NCBI GenBank assembly: GCA_026992075.1
Contig: JALXAM010000030.1
Coordinates: 1-64,000, forward strand
Source of the DNA: Sedimenticola sp.
GTDB taxonomy: Bacteria > Pseudomonadota > Gammaproteobacteria > Chromatiales > Chromatiaceae
Direction: 5' to 3'
DNA: 64,000 bases
The position numbers and the translations under genes were made by a program. Shown here piece after piece: positions 23,847 through 33,818 of this stretch. Below the pieces are notes generated by a model. That model was not told where the DNA came from. It saw only the letters and a program-made list of their open reading frames with translations, and ran no database searches. Every line of letters begins with the position of its first letter. Positions within the stretch are counted from its first letter, which is position 1.

Positions 23847-26800
23847 TTACTGCATCGGAGGCTCTTCCCGCGGGGACTCGGGCGCTTTTTTCTCTCGTTT
23901 TTTCATGGGGGCCACTACAGGGTCGTCCCAGCTGCCGGTTACGGTATAGTGCAATCGCTGCGCCTTCTCCAACTCGTTGGAGAAGGCCTGCTGGGCCAGG
24001 AGCACCACCAGCCCCGCCACCGGCCCTCCGACCACCGCGCCGGCCACCGGTAGGGTGGCGTCCAGCTTGGGGGAAACGGTGATCAGCTGGTCATGGGTGT
24101 GGTTGGAGAGATTGGTGCTGCCTGCGATACGAATGGTGCTGGTGGGGGCACTGATCTCCAGGTCGTTGGTGTAGAGCACTCCATCCTCCAGCTGGAACCG
24201 GCCAAGGATGGTGTCGAAAGCCAGTCCTTGCGCATACAGATCCTTGAAGTCGAACTTGAGTCGCCGACCCAGCGTGCGCACGTTGAGCAGCCCCAGGATG
24301 CGGGCCGCCCCAGGTTTGATGTTGAGGAATTGCCCCGCTGTCATGTCCAGTTGCAGGTGGCCATCCAATGATGCCAGGTCGAACTGGTAGGGTGCGCCTG
24401 GCCACTCCAGGTCGAAGCTCAGGTAGGCCTTGCTGCCGGCGAGGAAGTCCATCTGCAGCGCCTGCTTCAGAAAAGCGCCCATGTCGTCCGTGTTGAAGGT
24501 GCCCGTCAGTTGGGTGTGCTGGTCGTCGGCATCCTGCAGCCAGCCCCCGCTGGCGTGCATTCGGGCCAGCCCTCCGGTGAAAGCGAAGGTATCGATGCGC
24601 TGCCCCCTGGAGTGGGCTGTGGTGCGCAGGGCCAGTTCACCCAGATTGGCCTGGTTGAGACGAAAACTGCGAGCATGCAGCCGCAACAGGGGCATGGCTC
24701 TGGGGTCCGGTGGGAGCTCCGGTGAATCGCCGTCGGATGCCTTGCTGTACGCTCCGGCGGTGGTGAGATGCAATGTCTCCAGTTCCAGGTCGAGAATCTT
24801 GCGTCCCTTTCCCGGGTTCAGGGAGAGGCGGCCCCGGATGGCATCACTGGTCACGCGGCCCTTCCAGGCATTGCCCTCCTGCGTCAGTTCCAGTTCAAGA
24901 TCCCTGGCTACCAGGGGAGAGGCCTGCAGTTGTTCCGTTCGCAACAGGATCCGGTCGACCCGGTAGGAGCTGCCTTGTGCCGACACCGCGCCACTTTGGA
25001 ACCATCGGGTCCAGGCACGTAAGGGTAGATGGGACAAGGCCAGGGACAATCGCAACCGGTCGTCGGAGGTGAGGTGGGCGGTGAGCCCCAGTGCCTCTCC
25101 CAACTTGAGAATCAACTTCCGTTCCTGTTGGGAGATCTCCAGATTGAAAGCGGTCTCCAGGCGCCCTCTTTGGTCCTTGTTCAGCGGTGGAGGCAAGCCT
25201 AGCGACAGGCCCTGCAGATTGGAAAAGAGTCTCAGTTGGACCTGGTCTCTTCCTCCGGAACGGTTGGTCGGCAGCTCCAGCTCCATGCGGAAGCGCGTTT
25301 CACCTTCTGGGCGAAGCGCGCGCAATAGCGGAAACTGGGTCAACATTGCCGTGGAAGTGATGCTGCCCTGGGCGCTGATCCTGGTAAAGGTCTCCTGCGG
25401 GCTCACCTGGAGTGTCACGGGCTTGCCGAACAGGCGGCCCCGTATCCCTTTTCCTTGCAGGCCCTGGTTGTCGATGAGCAGGTCACCGCTCAAGTGATCG
25501 ATGGTCAGCTTTTGGGGGGCCCACAGAAAGCGCGCGTTGTCGAAAACCAGGGAGCCTTCGAAACGATAATCGTGACCCTGAAATGGGATGCGTAACTTCG
25601 CCTGTAGCCGACCCTCGCCCTCCAGGTGGATCCCCTCCACATGGCGTGCCAGCCTTGCTCTGAGCGGGGTTTCCCGTAGCAGGCGGAGCTCATCCTCCAG
25701 CGGGCCTTCCATGGTTCCGGAGATCTCCAGCGGGGCCAGGGGCTTGAGGGAGGGGATGCGGGCTCGAGCCTGCTGGATCCGGCTGTCGTAAAGCTTGCTG
25801 CTGCGCACCTGGATGTCGAGCTGGTTGCCCAGGAAACGCACTTCGGCGATGCCCTCGGTGAGTGGTGGCCAGTCCGGATGGTAGTCCAGAGTGAGATCCT
25901 CGGCCTGGAACAGCACCTCGAAATGACCATCGTGCTGATGGTGGAAAGGGAAATGGTTGAGTGGGCCATAGAGCAGGAAACTACCTTTCGGCACCCGGCC
26001 GAACAGGATGGCGCGATCCAGCCATTGCACCAGTTTCGGCTTCATGATCCCCACCGGATAATAGGCTGGAGCCTGAGTGCCGTCGCCATTGCGGAAGTCG
26101 GTCTGTATGTCGGCGAACAAGGGGTCCTGGCCATTTCTGGAAAGGTGGAGCCGGGTAACGGTGGCGATGTCGTCGTTTTCCGCCACCAAACGGTGGCTCT
26201 CCAGCTGCCAGCCATTCAGGCCGGTCTTTCGCCAAACCAGTGTTCCCTCCAGAAAACCCAGCTCGATGGGGCGGCGGAACAGCCGGGGTAGCTCCACGGT
26301 GGTGTCTTCACTTTCGATGTGGAGTTCCACTCGCCCGGGAGAGGCGACGAATTCGGCCTGCAGTTGGCGGACCCCCGGCAGTTTTTTCCAAGGGGTGAGG
26401 TGGAGGTCGTGCAGCTTGCCCCGGGCGCGCCAGCGATCCCCGGCCGGCTGGCGGTGGATGGTCGCCCGAAGATCCTGCAGCTGGCCCTGGGGAGAGATGG
26501 CTGCCAAGACATGTTGTTGTGCCGGCTCCGGGGACAACAGCCGGACGAGAGGAGTGACGGCGGCGACGTCCAGCTTCGTGACCGCCAGCCCCAGACCCGC
26601 TTCGTTCCCCTGCATTGCGGCAGCGGTCGCAGGGTGGGGTGGCGCCTTGTCGAGCTGGAACGAGAGGTTCGAGAGCTGGAGCTTCCAGTCGGGGATGCCT
26701 GCGCGGTAAGCCAGGTCCAGAACCAGATCGTGGAGCTCCAATGGCTTCCCTTCCCCATGGGACAGGCGAGTTTTCGGCAGTTGCAGGCGCAGTCGCGTCT

Positions 26801-27566
26801 CCCGGTGGATACCCTGGGACCAACGACTCCAGGCCTGGAAGTCCGCTCGAGCCGATTGCAGCGCCAACTCCTCTGGCAGATAGGGGCGCAGGGCCGACGC
26901 AAGATCCACCTGGTCGCCCCGGATCCAGAAACGGGCCGACCAATGGGTGCCGCTGAGACGTCCCTGGATCTCCCCCCGCAGCAGCAGGCGGCCCTGACGC
27001 GCACGCAATAACAGCTGGCGTCGTGGACCGCGGGACTGGAGCTGGAGATCGATGCCGCTCTCCACCAGCCGTGTCCGCCGCTTGTGATCTTCCCAGGTGA
27101 CCACGGCGTCGTAGATCACCAGCAGGCTGGGAAGTGCCACCTCGTTCTCGCGTTGGGACAGGCCTGCGATGCGAGTGGTGCCGTCGGTCTCCCGCACCAC
27201 CTGGATACGGGTGTGGGTGAGATGAAGGGTGAGCGGCAGGGTCTCCGGCCAGTGAGCGAGAGCCCGCAGGGAGACCGTGGCCAGCACGTCTCCCAGCTGC
27301 ATCCGATCGTCGGCGGCGCCCACCGAAAGCCCCCGCAACCAGATCCGGGGGGTGAAGCCGCGCCAGCTGGTCTGAATGCTTTCCACCTGTACCGGCATGC
27401 CGAACAGCTTGGAGGCGAGCCGCTCCACCTCTTTCGGATGATGCTCGGCATAGAGCGCCAGCCCGAAGGAGATCACCTTCAGCAGGGACAGGAGAACGAG
27501 GGCGAGGAAGAACAGCCGGGTGAAGAGGCGGAGCAGCCCCCGCAGCAGCAGGCCGAGAAAGATCAA
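23847..27566 (-). CDS. yhdP: AsmA-like membrane protein YhdP
   Basis: Giant envelope protein of the repeating beta-groove (AsmA/TamB/VPS13-like) class, implicated in E. coli in phospholipid transport to the outer membrane. 1239 residues: one N-terminal membrane segment (about 5-35), a long periplasmic body with DUF3971-like and AsmA-like C-terminal regions, and a charged C-terminal tail rich in Lys, Glu and Pro. It starts with TTG, overlapping the rng stop (TTGA), which implies translational coupling. The order rng-yhdP-nit-tldD is conserved. Confidence 0.92.
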   Translation of the reverse strand: MIFLGLLLRGLLRLFTRLFFLALVLLSLLKVISFGLALYAEHHPKEVERLASKLFGMPVQVESIQTSWRGFTPRIWLRGLSVGAADDRMQLGDVLATVSLRALAHWPETLPLTLHLTHTRIQVVRETDGTTRIAGLSQRENEVALPSLLVIYDAVVTWEDHKRRTRLVESGIDLQLQSRGPRRQLLLRARQGRLLLRGEIQGRLSGTHWSARFWIRGDQVDLASALRPYLPEELALQSARADFQAWSRWSQGIHRETRLRLQLPKTRLSHGEGKPLELHDLVLDLAYRAGIPDWKLQLSNLSFQLDKAPPHPATAAAMQGNEAGLGLAVTKLDVAAVTPLVRLLSPEPAQQHVLAAISPQGQLQDLRATIHRQPAGDRWRARGKLHDLHLTPWKKLPGVRQLQAEFVASPGRVELHIESEDTTVELPRLFRRPIELGFLEGTLVWRKTGLNGWQLESHRLVAENDDIATVTRLHLSRNGQDPLFADIQTDFRNGDGTQAPAYYPVGIMKPKLVQWLDRAILFGRVPKGSFLLYGPLNHFPFHHQHDGHFEVLFQAEDLTLDYHPDWPPLTEGIAEVRFLGNQLDIQVRSSKLYDSRIQQARARIPSLKPLAPLEISGTMEGPLEDELRLLRETPLRARLARHVEGIHLEGEGRLQAKLRIPFQGHDYRFEGSLVFDNARFLWAPQKLTIDHLSGDLLIDNQGLQGKGIRGRLFGKPVTLQVSPQETFTRISAQGSITSTAMLTQFPLLRALRPEGETRFRMELELPTNRSGGRDQVQLRLFSNLQGLSLGLPPPLNKDQRGRLETAFNLEISQQERKLILKLGEALGLTAHLTSDDRLRLSLALSHLPLRAWTRWFQSGAVSAQGSSYRVDRILLRTEQLQASPLVARDLELELTQEGNAWKGRVTSDAIRGRLSLNPGKGRKILDLELETLHLTTAGAYSKASDGDSPELPPDPRAMPLLRLHARSFRLNQANLGELALRTTAHSRGQRIDTFAFTGGLARMHASGGWLQDADDQHTQLTGTFNTDDMGAFLKQALQMDFLAGSKAYLSFDLEWPGAPYQFDLASLDGHLQLDMTAGQFLNIKPGAARILGLLNVRTLGRRLKFDFKDLYAQGLAFDTILGRFQLEDGVLYTNDLEISAPTSTIRIAGSTNLSNHTHDQLITVSPKLDATLPVAGAVVGGPVAGLVVLLAQQAFSNELEKAQRLHYTVTGSWDDPVVAPMKKREKKAPESPREEPPMQ

Positions 27567-29014
27567 ACCAGCACCACGTCGTACTGTTCCTGGGTGTAGA
27601 GCGACTCGGGCTGGAGCCGGATGGGCTTGCCGATGAACTGCTCCAGCTCGGCCAGCTCCTGGGACTCCTCATCGAGGAGACGGTCGATCACCTCGGGGGA
27701 GGCCAGCACCAGCAGCGACTTGCTCTCGAACTGCCGCGCCTCGCGCAGGATCTCGCGGAAGATCTCGTAGCAGGTGGTCTGCGCGGTCTTGATGTAGCCG
27801 CGGCCGCCGCAGGTGGGGCAGTTGTCGCAGAGAACGTGCTCGAGCGACTCGCGGGTGCGCTTGCGGGTCATCTCCACCAGCCCCAGGGAGGAGACCTCGC
27901 AGATGGTGGTGCGAGCATGGTCCTTGGCCAGGTAGCGCTCCAGGGCGCGCATCACCTGGCGCTTGTGCTCCTCCTCCTTCATGTCGATGAAGTCGATGAT
28001 GATGATCCCGCCCAGGTTGCGGAGCCGCAGCTGGCGGCAGATGGCCTGTACCGCCTCGAGGTTGGTCTTGAAGATGGTCTCTTCCAGGTTGTGGTGCCCC
28101 ACGAAACCGCCGGTGTTGACGTCGATGGTGGTCATCGCCTCGGTCTGGTCGATGATCAGGTGGCCACCCGACTTCAGCTCCACCCGCCGTGCCAGCGCCT
28201 TCTGGATCTCGTCTTCCACGTTGTATAGGTCGAATATGGGCCGCTCGCCGGGATAGTACTCGATGCGCGAAGCGATCTCCTTGTTGAAGCGGCTGGCGAA
28301 CTGCACCGCCTTCTCCCAGGTGGAGCGGGAGTCGATGCGCACCCGTTCCACCTCCGGCCCGGCCAGGTCGCGCAGGGCACGCAGAGCCAAAGGCAGGTCC
28401 TCGTGCAGCAGCTGGATGCCCTTCGCTTGTGCCGCCTTCTCCTGGATGGAGGACCAGAGGCTCTTGAGAAAGCGCATGTCGGTGCGCAACGCCTCTTCGT
28501 CGATCCCCTCGGCAGCGGTGCGGGCGATGAAGCCTCCATGCATCTCCAGCTCCTCGGCGATCTGCCGCAGCGCCTCCTTCAATCGTTTGCGTTCCGTCTC
28601 GTCCTCCACCTTCTGCGAGACGCCGAGCGTGCTGCTGTTGGGCATGTAGACCAGATAGCGGGAAGGGATGGAGAGGTTGGTGGTGAGCCGTGCGCCCTTG
28701 GTTCCGAGGGGGTCCTTCACCACCTGCACCACCACGTGGGAACCTTCCCGCACCAGCTGGGTGATGTCCAGGTTGCGCTCGCCGTTGCCGGTGCTGATGT
28801 CGGCGGCATGGAGGAAGGCGGCGCGCGCCAGCCCCGCATCCACGAAGGCTGCCTGCATGCCCGGCAGCACGCGACAGATCTTGCCCTTGTAGATGTTGCC
28901 CACCAGGCCCCGGCTGGCGGTGCGTTCTATGAGCACCTCCTGCACCACCCCGTTCTCGATCAGTGCCACGCGGGTCTCGGGCGGGGTGACGTTGATCAGG
29001 ATCTCTTCGCTCAT
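27563..29014 (-). CDS. rng: Ribonuclease G
   Basis: Endoribonuclease of the RNase E/G family, involved in 16S rRNA 5'-end maturation and mRNA decay. The 483 residues have an N-terminal S1 domain (about 35-125), a 5'-sensor and RNase H-like core, and a DNase I-like domain with catalytic aspartates in TIDVNTGGFVG and IIIIDFIDM. The zinc-link cysteines lie in CDNCPTCGG near 405. It lacks the long C-terminal scaffold of RNase E. It sits between maf and yhdP, the common order. Confidence 0.96.
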   Translation of the reverse strand: MSEEILINVTPPETRVALIENGVVQEVLIERTASRGLVGNIYKGKICRVLPGMQAAFVDAGLARAAFLHAADISTGNGERNLDITQLVREGSHVVVQVVKDPLGTKGARLTTNLSIPSRYLVYMPNSSTLGVSQKVEDETERKRLKEALRQIAEELEMHGGFIARTAAEGIDEEALRTDMRFLKSLWSSIQEKAAQAKGIQLLHEDLPLALRALRDLAGPEVERVRIDSRSTWEKAVQFASRFNKEIASRIEYYPGERPIFDLYNVEDEIQKALARRVELKSGGHLIIDQTEAMTTIDVNTGGFVGHHNLEETIFKTNLEAVQAICRQLRLRNLGGIIIIDFIDMKEEEHKRQVMRALERYLAKDHARTTICEVSSLGLVEMTRKRTRESLEHVLCDNCPTCGGRGYIKTAQTTCYEIFREILREARQFESKSLLVLASPEVIDRLLDEESQELAELEQFIGKPIRLQPESLYTQEQYDVVLV

Positions 29015-29094
29015 GGTGATGGACTTTTTGAGAGGAGGTTGGTTTGATGTCCCGTCGCCTCTCCCCGGCAGGGGAGGGGGAGGGATGCCGCATT

Positions 29095-29664
29095 CTACAA
29101 CGCCAGCAAGCCCGCTTTCCGCAACAGCTCGCCGGTTTCGAACAGGGGCAGCCCCATGATCCCCGAGTAGCTGCCCTCGATGCGCCGGATGAATAGCGCG
29201 GCCTTCCCTTGCACCGCGTAACCGCCGGCCTTGTCCGCCGGCTCTCCGGTGTTCCAGTAGGCCCGCGCCTGCGCCTCGGTGAGGGGCGCGAACTCCACCT
29301 CGCTTCGGCTCAGGCGGTAGTGCAGGTGCCCTTCATGCAGCAGCATCACGCCGCTCAGTACCTGATGAGCACGGCCGGCCAGTGCCAGCAACATCTCGAT
29401 GCCATGGTTCTGGTCGCGGGGTTTTCCCAACGGACGATGATCGAGCACCACTGCGGTGTCGGCGGCCAGGATGGGCAGCCCAGGCTGTCTGGCAGCCGCG
29501 GCCCTGGCCTTGGCGCGGGTCACCCGTTCCACGTAGGTTTCTGGCGTTTCTCCCGGCCGCCAGGACTCATCCACGTCTACCGGCATCACCCGGTATTGGA
29601 CCCCGATCTGGTCCAGCAGTTCGCGGCGGCGGGGGGATTGAGAGGCGAGCAGGAGAGTCGGCAT
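29095..29664 (-). CDS. maf: Maf-family nucleoside triphosphate pyrophosphatase
   Basis: Hydrolyses dTTP/UTP or modified nucleotides to monophosphates (house-cleaning). 189 residues. It starts with the family motif LASQSPRRRELLDQIG and has the catalytic Asp in AADTAVVLD near 70, the LGKP segment and a C-terminal SYSGIMGLPLFET. It is next to rng, as in E. coli, where yhdE lies beside rng. Confidence 0.94.
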   Translation of the reverse strand: MPTLLLASQSPRRRELLDQIGVQYRVMPVDVDESWRPGETPETYVERVTRAKARAAAARQPGLPILAADTAVVLDHRPLGKPRDQNHGIEMLLALAGRAHQVLSGVMLLHEGHLHYRLSRSEVEFAPLTEAQARAYWNTGEPADKAGGYAVQGKAALFIRRIEGSYSGIMGLPLFETGELLRKAGLLAL

Positions 29665-29773
29665 TCGTCAGCTTCGATTGGCCTCCCTCATTCCCAACCT
29701 CTCTCCCGGTGGAGAGGGAGGCCCGCCGTTGGCTCCCCGCACCTCCGGGGGTTGGCGGGAGGGAGTAAGAATA

Positions 29774-30247
29774 TCAATCCCCTCGATGATAAGGATGATT
29801 CCGCAACAGGCTCCAGGCCCGGTAGATCGCTTCGGCCACCACCACCCGCACCAGGGGATGGGGCAGGGTGAGCGGTGACAGGGACCATCTGAACTCTGCT
29901 GCCGCCAGGCACTGGGGGGACAACCCCTCCGGGCCGCCCACCAGCAGCGCAAGGTCGCGCCCTTCCACCATCCACCGGTCGAGCCGTTGCGAGAGCTGTT
30001 CCGTGCTCCAAGCCTGTCCGGTCACCTCCAGCGCCCCCACCCGGCTCCCCGGCGGCACCGCTGCCAGCATCCGCTCGCCCTCCTTACGCAGGATCCGCGG
30101 AATGTCCGCCTTCTTTCCCCTTTTGTCGGCGGGGATCTCCGTGAGCCGCAGCGCGCATTCCCCCGGCAGGCGACGGGCGTATTCCTGGTAACCCTGCTGT
30201 ACCCAGCCCGGCATGCGCTCGCCGACGGCGATGAGATGAATCTTCAC
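29774..30247 (-). CDS. rlmH: 23S rRNA pseudouridine-1915 N3-methyltransferase RlmH
   Basis: SPOUT-class SAM-dependent methyltransferase acting on helix 69 of 23S rRNA in assembled ribosomes. The 157 residues have the family C-terminus [10 protein letters not shown] near 105 and [20 protein letters not shown] near 130, ending NHPYHRGD. It starts with GTG at 30247, 19 nt after the upstream oxidoreductase stop. In many genomes rlmH follows rsfS; here it sits between an oxidoreductase and maf. Confidence 0.96.
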   Translation of the reverse strand: MKIHLIAVGERMPGWVQQGYQEYARRLPGECALRLTEIPADKRGKKADIPRILRKEGERMLAAVPPGSRVGALEVTGQAWSTEQLSQRLDRWMVEGRDLALLVGGPEGLSPQCLAAAEFRWSLSPLTLPHPLVRVVVAEAIYRAWSLLRNHPYHRGD

Positions 30248-30266
30248 GACAGCCGGGCGCAGGATG

Positions 30267-31268
30267 TCACTGGACGATGTTCAGCACGATCTTGCCCTTG
30301 GTATGGCCCGCCTCCACCAGCCGATGCGCCTCGGCGGCTTCGGCCAGGAGCAGTACCCGGTTCACCTCCACCCGCAGCCTGCCCTCGGTCATCCACTCGC
30401 CGCAGCGGCGCAGAATCTCCCCCTGGTGGGCCAGGGCCTCGGGCAGATCCTTCAGCGCCGGCGTGAGCATCAGGGTGAAGGCGATGGTGAGGTTCTTGTT
30501 GCGCGCCTCCGAAGTGACCAAGGCTTCGCCGGGATCGAGAATGGTGACCAGGGTACCGTACTCGGCCAGCAAGGGTACAGAGGCGCGGAAGACCTCCGGC
30601 CCCACGGTGTCGAAGACCAAGTCCACGCCGCGCCCTTCGGTGACCTCGTCCACCACCTCGGCCACCTTCTCTTCCTGGTAGTTGACCACCACGTCCGCGC
30701 CCAGCTCCCGGGCCAGTTCCGCCTTCTCTTCGCTGCTGACGGTGGTGATGACCTGCGCGCCCCGGATCTTGGCCAGCTGGATGGCCACATGGCCCACGCC
30801 ACCGGCGCCGGCATGGATCAGCGCCACCTGGTCCTCCTCCAGTCGGCCGCGGTCGTATAGCGCCTCCCAGGCGGTGATGAGCACCAGCGGCGCCGCCGCG
30901 GCGTGCACCATGTCCACGCGGGCCGGCTTGAACTCGGCGCGGCTCTCCTCCAGCACCGTGTACTCGGCATAGTTGCCCGGCTCGCGCCCCAGCCCGCCGT
31001 GGCAGAACCACACCTGGTCACCGGGCTGGAAGCGGCTCACCTGGTCGCCCACCGCCACCACCTCCCCGGCGCCGTCGCAGCCGAGGATGGCCGGCGGCTC
31101 GGCGCCGTAGAAGAGGCCCCGTTGGCGCAGTTTGGTGTCGATGGGATTGACGCCGGCGGCATGCAGCTTCACCTTCACCTGGGTGGGGGTGGCGATGGCC
31201 GGCTCCGGCACCTCCTGCAGCTGCAACACCTCCGGTGGTCCGGGCTGGGTCATCACGACGGCTTTCAT
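30267..31268 (-). CDS. NADPH:quinone oxidoreductase, zinc-free MDR family
   Basis: Medium-chain dehydrogenase/reductase resembling quinone oxidoreductase (QOR). 333 residues: a GroES-like N-terminal half and a Rossmann NADPH fold with [16 protein letters not shown] near 150. The catalytic zinc cysteines are absent, as expected for QORs. The ATG at 31268 has AGGAGC 7 nt upstream. It is divergent from the glycosylase gene with 48 nt between starts and co-oriented with rlmH. The substrate cannot be told from sequence. Confidence 0.85.
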   Translation of the reverse strand: MKAVVMTQPGPPEVLQLQEVPEPAIATPTQVKVKLHAAGVNPIDTKLRQRGLFYGAEPPAILGCDGAGEVVAVGDQVSRFQPGDQVWFCHGGLGREPGNYAEYTVLEESRAEFKPARVDMVHAAAAPLVLITAWEALYDRGRLEEDQVALIHAGAGGVGHVAIQLAKIRGAQVITTVSSEEKAELARELGADVVVNYQEEKVAEVVDEVTEGRGVDLVFDTVGPEVFRASVPLLAEYGTLVTILDPGEALVTSEARNKNLTIAFTLMLTPALKDLPEALAHQGEILRRCGEWMTEGRLRVEVNRVLLLAEAAEAHRLVEAGHTKGKIVLNIVQ

Positions 31269-31316
31269 GCTCGTTGCTCCTGCTTTCGGGGTTCTGGATC
31301 ATGTTATCTTCCCCCC

Positions 31317-31937
31317 ATGAAAGCGACCCTTCAAGCCCTCAAGCGCCACCAGGCGGCGTTGCGTGCCTGCCGCAAGTGCCCCGACATGATTCCCCCCGTG
31401 GTGACGGGACGGCCCGTGCTCTCGCCGGTGATCGCCATCGGTCAGGCGCCGGGGGAGCGGGAGGGGCCCGCCGGCAAGCCCTTCGCCTGGACCGCCGGCA
31501 AGACGCTCTTCAAGTGGTTCGATGGCATCGGCCTCGACGAGGAGGCGTTTCGTTCCCGGGTCTACATGGCGGCGGTCTGCCGCTGTTTTCCCGGCAAGAA
31601 CCCCAAAGGAGGCGACCGGGTGCCCAGTCCGGAGGAGATCGCCAACTGCCGCCCCTGGCTGGAACGGGAGTTCCACCTGCTGCAGCCGCAACTGGTGATT
31701 CCCATCGGCAAGCTGGCCATCGCGGAGACCATGACGGTGCGTCGGCTGGCGGAAGTGATCGGGAAGGCTTTCGAAAAAGAGCTGTTCGGCGTGCGGACCA
31801 CGGTGATCCCCTTGCCCCACCCCTCGGGTGCCTCCACCTGGCACCGGACCGAACCCGGGAAGACCCTGCTGCAGCAGGCGCTCGCGCTCATCGAGGCGCA
31901 TCCCGCCTGGCAGGAGCTGTTGCGGCTCAGCCGATAG
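31317..31937 (+). CDS. Uracil-DNA glycosylase superfamily protein (Fe-S type)
   Basis: Probable DNA base-excision repair enzyme. 206 residues. Cysteines C18, C21, C88, C90 and C111 include the spacing of the 4Fe-4S ligands of family-4 UDGs (CRKC near the start, NCRPWL near 111). The active-site motif reads GQAPGEREG near 42 rather than the usual GEAPG, and the second motif is LPHPSG near 166-171. The plus-strand ATG at 31317 has no ribosome-binding site and may be leaderless. Its 3' end overlaps the convergent VanZ-like gene by 11 nt. Confidence 0.82.
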   Translation: MKATLQALKRHQAALRACRKCPDMIPPVVTGRPVLSPVIAIGQAPGEREGPAGKPFAWTAGKTLFKWFDGIGLDEEAFRSRVYMAAVCRCFPGKNPKGGDRVPSPEEIANCRPWLEREFHLLQPQLVIPIGKLAIAETMTVRRLAEVIGKAFEKELFGVRTTVIPLPHPSGASTWHRTEPGKTLLQQALALIEAHPAWQELLRLSR

Positions 31938-32319
31938 GTGGGCCGGCGCTGGAATGTCGCTTCGAGTGGGAGATCACCAGCGGCAGGAGAGCGGTGTACA
32001 GCATGATGCCCGCAGCGTCTGCCAGCATGTCGCCCAATGAAAAAGAACGGCTGGGGATGAAGTACTGAATACACTCGATGGCAATGCCATAGGTCATCAG
32101 TGGAAGCCAGAAACGCCAGTCAAAGGAGCGGTCCGGCCAGCTTGCGTGGGCCAGCAGGGAGAGTAGGCCGAAAGTGAGGAGATGGGCCACCTTGTCGTTG
32201 ATGGGCATGCCCCCCTCGCCCGTGGCGGGGGTCAGCATGAGCCAGGTGACGACCATCAGCACCAAGGCGAAGGCCAGCCGGGCGCCGGCCTGGTTGCAGC
32301 GGGAGAGGGACAGTTTCAC
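31927..32319 (-). CDS. VanZ-like small membrane protein
   Basis: 130-residue inner-membrane protein with about four hydrophobic segments (about 13-30, 43-62, 70-87, 100-120) and the VanZ-family pattern NDKVAHLLTFGLLSLLA followed by ECIQYFIPSRSFSLGDMLAD. The function of such proteins is not established. The GTG start overlaps the purD stop (GTGA), so it is translationally coupled as the last gene of the fis-purH-purD run. Confidence 0.82.
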   Translation of the reverse strand: MKLSLSRCNQAGARLAFALVLMVVTWLMLTPATGEGGMPINDKVAHLLTFGLLSLLAHASWPDRSFDWRFWLPLMTYGIAIECIQYFIPSRSFSLGDMLADAAGIMLYTALLPLVISHSKRHSSAGPPIG

Positions 32320-33608
32320 GAGGCGCGTTTCTCCCGCTCGATGGCCCGGTAGCCGATGTCCCTGCGATAGTAGACGCCATCCCAGTGGATCCGGCCGGCC
32401 AGGGCGTAGGCCCGCTCGGCCGCCTCGGTGACGCTGTCGCCCAGGGCGGTGACGCAGAGCACCCGGCCGCCGGCGGTGACCACCTGCCCGCCCTTCTCCG
32501 CGGTGCCGGCGTGAAAGACCTTGGTCCCTTCCGGTTCGGTCTCGGGCAGCCCCTCGATGACGTCGCCGGTGCGATATTCCCCCGGGTAGCCGCCGGCGGC
32601 CAGCACCACGCCCAGGGCGGCGCGGCTGTCCCACTCGGCCTGCTCCTGGTCCAGCCTGCCCTCCAGCGCCGCCAGGCAGTGGGCCACCAGGTCGGATTTC
32701 ATGCGCAGCATGATGGGCTGGGTCTCGGGGTCACCGAAGCGGACGTTGAACTCCAGCACCTTGGGGGTGCCCTGGGCGTCGATCATGAGACCGGCGTAGA
32801 GAAAGCCGGTGAAGGGGTTGCCCTCGCTGGCCATCCCGAGAATGGTGGGGCGGATCACCTGTTCCATGATGCGCTCGTGCATCTCGGGGGTGACCACGGG
32901 CGCCGGCGAGTAGGCGCCCATGCCGCCGGTGTTGGGGCCGGTGTCCCCCTCGCCCACCGCCTTGTGGTCCTGGGAGGAGGCCATGCTGAGCAGGTTGCGG
33001 CCGTCGGCCATGACGATGAAGCTCGCCTCCTCGCCCTCGAGGAACTCTTCGATCACCACCCGGTGGCCCGCCTCGCCGAAGGCGTTGCCGGCCAGCATGT
33101 CGCACACCGTCTCCTCGGCGGTCTTCATGTCCTGGGCCAGGATCACCCCCTTGCCGGCGGCCAGGCCGTCGGCCTTGATGACGATGGGCGCTCCCATCTG
33201 GTGGAGGTAGGCGATGGCCTCGTCCACATCGCTGAAGACACCGTAGGCGGCGGTGGGGATCTGGTGACGGGCGAGAAAGTCCTTGGTGAAGGCCTTGGAG
33301 CCTTCGAGCCGTGCGGCGTTGCGCGAGGGGCCGAAGCACTTGAGGCCGGCGGCGGTGAAGCTGTCCACCAGCCCCGCCACCAGGGGCGCCTCGGGGCCGA
33401 CGATGGTGAGACCGATGTCGTTCTGCAGGGCGAAGGCCTTGAGGGCGTCGGTGTCGCTGGCGGCGATGGGCACGTTCTCCATCTTCGGCTCCCGCGCCGT
33501 GCCGGCGTTGCCCGGCGCCACGAAGACCTTCTCCGCCAGCGGCGACTGCGCCGCCTTCCACGCCAGCGCATGCTCGCGCCCGCCACCGCCGATGATGAGG
33601 ATGTTCAT
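32316..33608 (-). CDS. purD: Phosphoribosylamine-glycine ligase (GARS)
   Basis: ATP-dependent second step of purine biosynthesis. The 430 residues start [17 protein letters not shown], followed by an ATP-grasp fold ([12 protein letters not shown] near 145, [11 protein letters not shown] near 285). It lies downstream of purH, as in most gammaproteobacteria, but is separated by 210 nt containing a palindromic repeat and a small hairpin element. Confidence 0.97.
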   Translation of the reverse strand: MNILIIGGGGREHALAWKAAQSPLAEKVFVAPGNAGTAREPKMENVPIAASDTDALKAFALQNDIGLTIVGPEAPLVAGLVDSFTAAGLKCFGPSRNAARLEGSKAFTKDFLARHQIPTAAYGVFSDVDEAIAYLHQMGAPIVIKADGLAAGKGVILAQDMKTAEETVCDMLAGNAFGEAGHRVVIEEFLEGEEASFIVMADGRNLLSMASSQDHKAVGEGDTGPNTGGMGAYSPAPVVTPEMHERIMEQVIRPTILGMASEGNPFTGFLYAGLMIDAQGTPKVLEFNVRFGDPETQPIMLRMKSDLVAHCLAALEGRLDQEQAEWDSRAALGVVLAAGGYPGEYRTGDVIEGLPETEPEGTKVFHAGTAEKGGQVVTAGGRVLCVTALGDSVTEAAERAYALAGRIHWDGVYYRRDIGYRAIEREKRAS

Positions 33609-33637
33609 GTCGTTCTCTCCGTTTTCCGCAAATTATG

Positions 33638-33658
33638 CAGGTCGGGTTTCAGCCCGAC
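33638..33658. repeat. Palindromic repeat between purH and purD
   Basis: Core TCGGGTTTCAGCCCGA, one mismatch from the family core. It precedes the reduced hairpin element at 33692, as forward repeats do at the two full-length elements. Confidence 0.75.
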
Positions 33659-33691
33659 GGTCCCAACGCTTTCGGGGCGCCGCTGTCCCGA

Positions 33692-33771
33692 TGTTTGTAG
33701 CGGGGACGCCGTTGATACATCCCTGTAGGCTCTGCGGCAGCATCCCTGCTGCCGAAGCCCCGCTACAAACA
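33692..33771. mobile_element. Reduced inverted-repeat element between purH and purD
   Basis: 80 bp with 14-bp perfect ends (TGTTTGTAGCGGGG and CCCCGCTACAAACA). The interior carries GATACATCCCTGTAGGCT and a GGCAGCATCCCTGCTGCC hairpin. This core is shared with the 210-bp elements at 35637 and 40427, so it looks like a deletion derivative or short class of the same family. Confidence 0.65.
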
Positions 33772-33818
33772 CCGGAACATCGGCTTTCGGGCGCATTCCC
33801 ACTGACCACTGGCAGCTT

